Shown in pieces: positions 25,617 through 31,843 of a DNA stretch of 42,167 bases. This DNA is from Defluviitaleaceae bacterium (GTDB taxonomy: Bacteria; Bacillota; Clostridia; Lachnospirales; WQUN01), in the NCBI GenBank assembly GCA_009786685.1, contig WQRQ01000012.1, forward strand, positions 1 to 42,167, written 5' to 3'. Each line of letters starts with the position of its first letter. Positions within the stretch are counted from its first letter, which is position 1. The notes beneath the pieces are model-generated. The model made no database searches. It saw only the letters and a list, made by a program, of their open reading frames with translations, and was not told the DNA's origin. A program made the position numbers and the translations under genes.

Positions 25617-26201
25617 TTATAAACGGTTTTTTGTAAAACTGTTGACAAAGCGTTCGTGTTTTTCATCTTCGAATATCTTTCGACGTAATGCTAAATCTTC
25701 ATCGTGCATCCTTTTACGTTCATTCAAGTTTATTTGAAATTGTTGGTTGCGTTGTTGCAAATCTGCCTCTAATATTTGCTTTCGCTGAACCAAGTCCTCT
25801 TGAAATTGCTCTCTACGAAAAGCCAAATCTTCCTCAAATTGCTTTTTACGTTGAGTTAAGTCATTTTCAAACTGTTGTTTGCGTTGTGCAAAATCAGCAT
25901 TAAGCAGGTTTTCACGGTGCTTTAAATCTTGCTTCAAGCTATTAACACCAAATCTAATTGCAAGTATGGCTACAAGAGCGGTAACATATCCGGCTCCGTA
26001 ATTAGACACAAAGGATAACCAATCACTTCTATCTAAACCGCTACCGGTTGGTAATACTCCATCTATTAAAAATAGTGAAAGGGGAATGCCCCACACTACA
26101 ATTGTCCCCAGAATAATTGCTCCAATGGGATAATTATAATACCACGCTTTACGTTTCTTGTTTTGGCTGTTGATTGTGTTATCGCAATTATTGCTCATCA
26201 T
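25617..26201 (-). CDS. Membrane-anchored protein with eight 11-residue (hendecad) repeats
   Basis: 194 residues. Two membrane helices (~25-48 and ~66-86) are followed by eight consecutive 11-residue repeats from ~91 to ~178. Each follows x-D-L-x-x-R-x-x-x-F-x, for example NDLTQRKKQFE, EDLAFRREQFQ and EDLVQRKQILE. A short tail ends the protein. The 11-residue period predicts a right-handed or hendecad coiled coil standing off the membrane into the cytoplasm. I recognise no named family. Two adjacent ATGs at 26201 and 26198 follow AGGAG. It lies in the accessory island, apart from any operon partner. Confidence 0.78.
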   Translation of the reverse strand: MMSNNCDNTINSQNKKRKAWYYNYPIGAIILGTIVVWGIPLSLFLIDGVLPTGSGLDRSDWLSFVSNYGAGYVTALVAILAIRFGVNSLKQDLKHRENLLNADFAQRKQQFENDLTQRKKQFEEDLAFRREQFQEDLVQRKQILEADLQQRNQQFQINLNERKRMHDEDLALRRKIFEDEKHERFVNSFTKNRL

Positions 26202-26380
26202 TTAATCTCCTATCTCATACATAATGCTAAATACATTTAACTTCATTTGGTAAGAAATGACAAGCACATTGTAAGCCTGTTTTCATTGGCACACCTATGT
26301 CAAAATCGCAATCAACAACATACACTTATTTGTTTGCAACTTCGTTCCGCATTTCATTTCCCATCATCCACCCGAGAGTT

Positions 26381-26473
26381 TTATATTTGTAAAATTTTTT
26401 TGCCGCGAGTGACTATGTAATCTATATCTGCTTTTTTGCGCAGGCGACAATTCACATCAACAAGAACAGTCAT
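26381..26473 (-). pseudogene. Decayed PIN-domain toxin remnant
   Basis: A 30-codon frame whose ATG overlaps the antitoxin stop by 4 bases (ATGA), the normal spacing of a toxin gene. It starts MTVLVDVN, like the first PIN strand with its catalytic aspartate. It then jumps straight to ADIDYIVTRGKK, like the C-terminal PIN strand ADYIVTRN-KDF. About 100 residues between are missing, including the other acidic residues, so it is most simply an internally deleted VapC-like toxin. The family reading is from short motifs. Confidence 0.6.
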
Positions 26474-26709
26474 TGCGTCAACCTCGCGATTTTTACATCA
26501 TCCAAATCAATATCGCTCGGGAGCGTACCAAACAACTGCTCGACGGAAGTAATTTTTTCAGGGATTTGTTTTGCAAACCAAGGCTCTTTATTAAAACCTA
26601 TTATTTTAGCAGCAGGTTTGCCATGCTTTGTTATAACAACATCTTCTGTTTCGGCAATATCTACATATTTTCCGACATTCACTTTTAAGTCGGACAAAGC
26701 AACCATCAT
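26470..26709 (-). CDS. Phd/YefM-type antitoxin, without a full toxin
   Basis: 79 residues from the ATG at 26709, with GGAG 9 bases before it. The N-terminal DNA-binding fold reads VALSDLKVNVGKYVDIAETE and VVITKHGKPAAKIIG, the Phd/YefM signature. The C-terminal tail (KITSVEQLFGTLPSDIDLDD) would neutralise a partner. The downstream partner is the truncated PIN remnant, so the antitoxin is orphaned. It may still repress its own promoter at 26748-26777. Confidence 0.85.
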   Translation of the reverse strand: MMVALSDLKVNVGKYVDIAETEDVVITKHGKPAAKIIGFNKEPWFAKQIPEKITSVEQLFGTLPSDIDLDDVKIARLTQ

Positions 26710-26747
26710 AACAGCCAACTCCTGTCATTAGAATATTGTGTAAAAGC

Positions 26748-26777
26748 ATGATAATAACATAGTCGCTGTTTTGTCAA
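26748..26777 (-). promoter_or_regulatory. Sigma-A promoter of the orphan antitoxin gene
   Basis: On the minus strand TTGACA (26777-26772), 18 bases, TATCAT (26753-26748). A perfect -35 and five of six in the -10. It overlaps the stop codon of the methyltransferase gene and lies 39 bases before the antitoxin ATG. Confidence 0.7.
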
Positions 26778-27379
26778 CGATTTTGCAGTCGGACAATCTG
26801 AATATGCCCTTTTCTCATTACCTTTATAGGCATAAGCCCAACACCTGCAAATGTCTTTGTGATTTCACGTGGCGAGTAAAACTTCACGTCGCCGTCTTTT
26901 GAAAGCGGCAGAAAGATATTTGCAATGTGCCGTATCCCAAACGGCAAATATATCTCCGCAATATAAAGGCTCCCGCCTTCCTTCAAAAGCCTTTTTGCTT
27001 CGGCGGCAAAGGCATTAACATTAGGAAAATGATGATACGCCGCACACACCGTAATAATGTCCATAGAATTATCATCAAACGGCAACCGTTCACAATCCGA
27101 CACAACAAACCGCAAACCCGGATAACGCACCGTTGAATTTTTTATCATCTGCGGCGATATATCCGTACCAAACCCCTCTATCGACCTTTGCTCCGCCATC
27201 CTAGACAAAAGCGTCCCATTACCACAACCAACATCCAAAACCCAATCCCCATCTTTGATAGATATATTATCCATCAACAACTGCTTAAACCCCTCCGTAA
27301 ATCTCCCATCATACGTATTATCATAATCATCTGCTTTTTTGTCGTAAGCCTCAATATTTTTAGCACTAAATTTATCCAT
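26774..27379 (-). CDS. Class I SAM-dependent methyltransferase
   Basis: 201 residues. Motif I is VLDVGCGNGTLLSRMA (~47-62), followed by GFGTDISPQMI, VVSDCERLPFDDNSMDIITV and LLKEGGSLYIAEIY. This is the small Methyltransf_11 type of unknown substrate. AGGAGG lies 5 bases before the ATG. It lies directly downstream of the palindromic element at 27395-27488, with no gene partner. Confidence 0.9.
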   Translation of the reverse strand: MDKFSAKNIEAYDKKADDYDNTYDGRFTEGFKQLLMDNISIKDGDWVLDVGCGNGTLLSRMAEQRSIEGFGTDISPQMIKNSTVRYPGLRFVVSDCERLPFDDNSMDIITVCAAYHHFPNVNAFAAEAKRLLKEGGSLYIAEIYLPFGIRHIANIFLPLSKDGDVKFYSPREITKTFAGVGLMPIKVMRKGHIQIVRLQNR

Positions 27380-27394
27380 ACAATCCTCCTATAT

Positions 27395-27488
27395 CGGATT
27401 AATTCGAAATCGGTCTTGCCTATCGCAAAAAACGCGGTGAAGCGTTCGCGATTTTTTGCTCTGCCGAGACCATTTCCCATTTAATCCG
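27395..27488. repeat. Dispersed palindromic element, divergent copy C
   Basis: A 94-base imperfect palindrome with perfect ends CGGATTAA and TTAATCCG; most of each 40-base arm pairs with the other. The left arm (ATTAATTCGAAATCGGTC) resembles the end of copies A and B. The centre (27426-27457) is identical over 31 bases, in opposite orientation, to the hairpin at 11543-11579 in the ribosomal operon. It lies 16 bases upstream of the methyltransferase start. Confidence 0.75.
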
Positions 27489-27626
27489 CTGCACACAATG
27501 GACACAAGCGGCAACATTTGATGTTTTTGAACAAACCGCTCCAAGCAGCGCAGACACTAGCCTGCCTACTGTTTTACGGTGATATTATTCTACCCCGACA
27601 CTAACCCCATTTTCGTAGGACACCAG
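27489..27626. other. Non-coding stretch with no recognised feature
   Basis: No ORF, promoter or terminator is supported between the two palindromic repeats. Confidence 0.3.
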
Positions 27627-27840
27627 CCGTGCGTGGTTATTTTGCCTATCCACAGGGGGCGTTCGATAATCTATGCAGTTCGTCACGGGGATTTCCCTTC
27701 GCAGCGTTTGGCGAAGGTTCTAGCAAGGTCGAGCGAAGTGCGCTCGACATAGCGAAGGGATATCCCCGTGACGGACGCGCACCACAAAACATGGGGCGCA
27801 CATTCTTAATTAACGCTAAAGGCAAAGTATCCACGCACGG
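27627..27840 (-). repeat. Structured palindromic repeat, family B copy 2
   Basis: Outer 20-base arms (27627-27646 and 27821-27840) pair with two mismatches, and an inner 22-base stem (27681-27702 with 27752-27773) pairs with one. Its complement aligns with copy 1 through GTGCGCCCC, TGCGCGTCC, TCACGGGGA, TGCTAGAACCTTCG and the closing stem. The lower stem bases differ from copy 1 but still pair (CTTCGC with GCGAAG against CCCCCA with TGGGGG). An extra hairpin GTCGAGCG/CGCTCGAC (27728-27747) is inserted in the loop. It begins 28 bases after the penicillin-binding protein stop. Confidence 0.85.
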
Positions 27841-27868
27841 CGTCTGCCCCCCGACAAAGATGTTAGAG

Positions 27869-30286
27869 TCACCGCGCCCGTATAACCACCTGCGTCCCCT
27901 GTTCAATCTCCGAGCCGGCGGCAGGAAACTGCTGATGCACCACATAAGGCAGTGGCTGTGCGGGGGCGTCCTCGCCTTCTTCTTGTTCCTCTGCGGCTTC
28001 CGGGCGTGCTGTCCTTGGACGGAAGTCATCATCGTTTGCAGCGGCGGCGCGGTCTGTAAACACCACGGGCATCAGCCCCGATTCCAGCAGAAGGAAGTTA
28101 GCCATATCTACCGGCAGGCCTGTCACCTCGGGTACGGACACCATGCGCTCTGTGATTCTGGTATCGCCGTCCATGTAGAAGATAATAGGTGAAGTTTCGG
28201 ACATGGGGCTGCCTGCGGGTGGCCAGTGGTGAGAAACTATAGTACCGCCGCCTACTACCTGGTAGCCGTTTATGCCCATGCTTATTGAGTTTCTAACGGC
28301 GTCGGTTAGGCGTTGGCCGCTAAAGTCGGGCATTGGTGTGCCAAAAAGCTCAGGGGTAAGCGCGCCTGCATCGCCGTCTGCGGGCTGGATATTTCTTATG
28401 CGGATGAGGTCGAGGAAGAAGTCGCGCAATAGCGGTGCTACGGTATTACCTGCAAAAAAGCGGCGTTGTGGGTCTTCGAGGCTGTCGATAGTCATAAGCA
28501 CTAAAAATTGTGGGTTTTCTACGGGCATAAATGCAATGTAGGTTAGGTTGTTAATGTTGTCGGCGCGTACGCCCTGCTGCGCCGTGCCTGTTTTTCCGCC
28601 GATGGAATGGCCGGGGATGTATAGCTGCCGTCCTGTGGCTCCTGTACCCGGCTCGCCCGGGACGGGCTGCATGGTTACTACATAGCGCATTTCTTCGCGG
28701 ATAAAGTCGGATGTCTCAGGAGAAAGCACGCGGCGGGTTATGGTGGGACGGGTTTCTTGCACTACCGCGCCTTGGTTGTCCACAATTTGTGAGACTAGGA
28801 AGGGACGCATAAGGTTTCCGCCGTTTATTAGAGCGGCGTAGCCTGTTATCATTTGCATAGTGGTGGCGTTAAAGCCCTGCCCCATGGAAGAAGTCGCCAT
28901 TTCTACAGGGTTTAGGCGGTGCCGAGGGTATAATACGTAAGGGCTGGAAACACATTCCTCGCCGGGAATATCGATACCTGTGCGCTCGCCAAAGCCAAAG
29001 TATCCGCGATAGCGATAGAACAAATCACGCCCAAGAGAACGGTTGATATCAGCCATTGCAAGGTTGCAGGAGCGATAAAGAGCGCGACGCAGAGAAAGCG
29101 ACCCGCAGCCCCAGTCGCGGCTGTGACAATAAACTACTCGGTCGATAATCTCGCGGCGACCCTCGCAAAAGAAGGCTGTATGCTGGCTAATCACGCCTTC
29201 TTCTATGCCCGCAGCGATTACAAAGGGCTTAAAAGTAGAGCCCGGCTCACTGCTTCGGGTAGTGTGATAGTTGCGCCAAAGGGTCATAACTTCGCTTAAT
29301 TGTTGGCCGCCGTCCAGGTATGGCCATATTTCTTGCAAATGCGGACAAGTAAAATAGTTAGGGTTTAGCGGGTCTTCCAAGGAGAAGGTCGGAGCCTGTG
29401 CCATTGCCAGCACTTCGCCCGTAAACGGGTCCATCACAATCATGCCCGTAAATCGGGACGACTCGTGCATGGCAAATGCGCGGTTTGTGTGGTATTGCGC
29501 CAGCCGCTGAATATCGCCGTCGAGAGTAGTTACCATGGTAAAGCCGTCACGTACGGGGATGGTTTCTGTCTCGCCCTGCGCCCATACATTGCGGCCTTGC
29601 TCGCCTTCGAGCTGAGCGCGGTATTGGGCTTCCAAGCCCCAGCTATAGTCACCGCGTATAAAGCCCACGACCTGCGGCGCGAAAAACGGGTCCTGATACC
29701 AACGCAGAGAAGTTTCTTCCCTATTAACCTCGTTAAACATTTCCGTGAGCGGGATTGCGATTTCCGCAGGGACATCGTGGCGCAAAACGCGCCTGTACCG
29801 CCCTGCCTGCTGTAGAAGATTACCCTCGTGGTCGGCAAGAAGCATTTCTGTAATCTCAAAGCGCGGCATGTTAAGCGCGACAGAAATTGCGTTAACAACC
29901 TCGTCGCGGATATCCACATCGGAGTTGGCGCGCTGTGCCGCCTGATACCGCGTATGCAACGCCTGCGCGTTTAATGTAACAGTAAAAACCTGTTGTGTGC
30001 CCGTAATCGGCTGCATATGCCTGTCCACAAAGTCGCCGCGCATAGGTGCAAAAACCTCGGAAGCATTATCTATATCGCGCCGCGCACGCTGTATTGCAGC
30101 AAACTGGTTATAATAATCGCCGTAGGTATCCTGCAAAAACCACATCCTGCCGATTATCCCCAAAATACATAATGTAAAAAAAACACCCATGGCCACCGCA
30201 CGCTGAATAAGCCTCGTTGCAATAGGAACGGGCGGCTTGCGTCTTCTGCGCCTTTTTGGCGGCGCGGGTCTTCTTCTTCTGTCCAT
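27869..30286 (-). CDS. Penicillin-binding protein 2 with PASTA domains (PbpB/SpoVD type)
   Basis: 805 residues from the ATG at 30286. Basic cytoplasmic N-terminus, one membrane helix (~30-50), a dimerisation/pedestal domain, and the transpeptidase domain with S350-TFK, S406-CN and K565-TG. Two PASTA-type repeats end the protein (~660-720 and ~725-805); the second carries an acidic linker of about 30 residues (AAAEEQEEGEDAP region). It cross-links septal or spore-cortex peptidoglycan outside the membrane. Placement after rsmH and ftsL is that of pbpB or spoVD; the two cannot be told apart here. No mraY or murF follows. Confidence 0.93.
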   Translation of the reverse strand: MDRRRRPAPPKRRRRRKPPVPIATRLIQRAVAMGVFFTLCILGIIGRMWFLQDTYGDYYNQFAAIQRARRDIDNASEVFAPMRGDFVDRHMQPITGTQQVFTVTLNAQALHTRYQAAQRANSDVDIRDEVVNAISVALNMPRFEITEMLLADHEGNLLQQAGRYRRVLRHDVPAEIAIPLTEMFNEVNREETSLRWYQDPFFAPQVVGFIRGDYSWGLEAQYRAQLEGEQGRNVWAQGETETIPVRDGFTMVTTLDGDIQRLAQYHTNRAFAMHESSRFTGMIVMDPFTGEVLAMAQAPTFSLEDPLNPNYFTCPHLQEIWPYLDGGQQLSEVMTLWRNYHTTRSSEPGSTFKPFVIAAGIEEGVISQHTAFFCEGRREIIDRVVYCHSRDWGCGSLSLRRALYRSCNLAMADINRSLGRDLFYRYRGYFGFGERTGIDIPGEECVSSPYVLYPRHRLNPVEMATSSMGQGFNATTMQMITGYAALINGGNLMRPFLVSQIVDNQGAVVQETRPTITRRVLSPETSDFIREEMRYVVTMQPVPGEPGTGATGRQLYIPGHSIGGKTGTAQQGVRADNINNLTYIAFMPVENPQFLVLMTIDSLEDPQRRFFAGNTVAPLLRDFFLDLIRIRNIQPADGDAGALTPELFGTPMPDFSGQRLTDAVRNSISMGINGYQVVGGGTIVSHHWPPAGSPMSETSPIIFYMDGDTRITERMVSVPEVTGLPVDMANFLLLESGLMPVVFTDRAAAANDDDFRPRTARPEAAEEQEEGEDAPAQPLPYVVHQQFPAAGSEIEQGTQVVIRAR

Positions 30287-30290
30287 GTAC

Positions 30291-30869
30291 TCAACCCCCA
30301 AACAGTTGATTAAAAAATCCGGTTAAAAATTCTCGTACATCGTTCCAAAAATAATTATGCTGCGGCAGCGCGTAGTCGGCGGTGTTAAGCGTAACGCCCC
30401 CCACACGCGGCACGTATATGTTCCTAACTTGCGAAGCGTCGGGAAAAGACATCCCCAGCCGCTCCGTGGCTATGCGCTCTATTTCTGCAAAGGTAGAGCG
30501 GTCCTGCAACCGCGACTCCAGCGCGAAATTATCGGCATTTATAGTACGCAACTCGCGGTCCAAACGGTTTATTTCGGTTTGGATATTGGTATTGCGTGCC
30601 TGAAAAGCCGCCGAACCTACGCCGCATATCAAAATTACAAAAAAAGTAAACGCAAGCTTTTTCCACGGAAAGCTTTGCAAAGCCTCGCGAGAAACAATAT
30701 AAACCCTAGTCTTAGAAACAAGCTTAACAGGCGCGTTAGGGTCAAAAGGCAAAATCGTGCCGCGTGGTTTTTTTTTCGTGGACTCGGCCTTGGCTTGCGC
30801 CTGCATTTGCTTTTGTTCTTCGCGCTCTTTTAGAGTTGGGAGTTCGCGTTCGCGTTTTTGTTTTTTCAT
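30291..30869 (-). CDS. ftsL: Cell-division protein FtsL-like
   Basis: 192 residues from the ATG at 30869; the frame extending to 31055 runs into rsmH and is not needed. A long basic, lysine- and glutamate-rich cytoplasmic tail (~1-85) precedes one membrane helix (~93-112, FTFFVILICGVGSAAF). A coiled coil follows (INRLDRELRTINADNFALES), then IERIATERLGMSFPD, the FtsL signature. FtsL bridges DivIC and the septal synthase in the divisome. It lies 8 bases after rsmH and 4 before the PBP gene. Confidence 0.85.
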   Translation of the reverse strand: MKKQKRERELPTLKEREEQKQMQAQAKAESTKKKPRGTILPFDPNAPVKLVSKTRVYIVSREALQSFPWKKLAFTFFVILICGVGSAAFQARNTNIQTEINRLDRELRTINADNFALESRLQDRSTFAEIERIATERLGMSFPDASQVRNIYVPRVGGVTLNTADYALPQHNYFWNDVREFLTGFFNQLFGG

Positions 30870-30877
30870 AGGACATT

Positions 30878-31843
30878 TCACCTTTGCGGCAATGTTGGAC
30901 TGCCTGTTAAAGTCGCCTCTACTATACGCAGCTTCGCGCTGTGGGCGCGGCTGTTGGCTGTCAGTTCTTCGGGGGAAGGGAGAATGGGCTTGCGGGTGAT
31001 TATCTTTAGCGTCGGGATTTTTCCGCAGGCGCAATATGGAATATCTCGCGGGCATTCGCAGGGCGAAGCCAGCTTTGCGAAGGTTGTCTTAACAATTCTG
31101 TCCTCCAGCGAATGGAAGGTAATGACGGCAAACCGCCCGCCTTTTTTAAGTAGCCCCACCGCGTCGCGCAGCAGCTTACCCAACGGCATAAGCTCATCAT
31201 TTACCGCTATTCTAAGGGCCATAAATGTACGCATTGCGGGGTGGGGGGCTTTTGCATTTGATTTGCTGCGAGGCTGTGCCTTTTCGATAATCTCGGCAAG
31301 CTGTAGGGTTGTCGCAATCTGTGCGGCGTTGCGCTTTGCGCATATCGCACGTGCGATACGCCGCGAATACCGCTCCTCGCCGTATTCAAAAAAAATTTTT
31401 ACAAGCTCTTTTTCGTCATATTCATTTACGATTTCGTAAGCAGAAAGCGGGCTATGCTTGTCCATCCGCATATCCAAAGGCCCATCGTTGCGAAAAGAAA
31501 ACCCACGCTCGGGAGTATCAATCTGATGAGAAGAAATCCCCAAATCCAGCAAAATCCCATCTACAGAGCCGACACCCACGCCAAGCCCGTCCACTATCTC
31601 ACACATATCATGGAAATTTCCGCGAACGGCGCAAAAATTTTTCGATATAATTCGCGTTATCGCGGCATTTATTGCATTTTCGTCGCGGTCGATTCCGATT
31701 AACCGCCCCTTGTCGGAAAGCCGCTCGGCAATCATCGCGCTATGCCCGCCGCCGCCCAGTGTTCCGTCTATATAAATGCCGTCGGGCTTTATCATCAAGC
31801 CGTCCACTGCCTCATGGGGCAAAACGGAGATGTGTGAAAACAC
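30878..31843 (-). CDS. rsmH: 16S rRNA (cytosine-1402-N4)-methyltransferase
   Basis: 321 residues from a GTG at 31843 that overlaps the PBP1A stop (TAGTG). HISVLPHEAVDGLMI, DGTLGGGGHSAMIAERL (SAM binding), GILLDLGISSHQID and HSLEDRIVKTTF are the RsmH/MraW hallmarks. It methylates C1402 in the decoding centre. It usually follows mraZ at the head of the division cluster; here it follows a bifunctional PBP instead. Confidence 0.96.
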   Translation of the reverse strand: MFSHISVLPHEAVDGLMIKPDGIYIDGTLGGGGHSAMIAERLSDKGRLIGIDRDENAINAAITRIISKNFCAVRGNFHDMCEIVDGLGVGVGSVDGILLDLGISSHQIDTPERGFSFRNDGPLDMRMDKHSPLSAYEIVNEYDEKELVKIFFEYGEERYSRRIARAICAKRNAAQIATTLQLAEIIEKAQPRSKSNAKAPHPAMRTFMALRIAVNDELMPLGKLLRDAVGLLKKGGRFAVITFHSLEDRIVKTTFAKLASPCECPRDIPYCACGKIPTLKIITRKPILPSPEELTANSRAHSAKLRIVEATLTGSPTLPQR

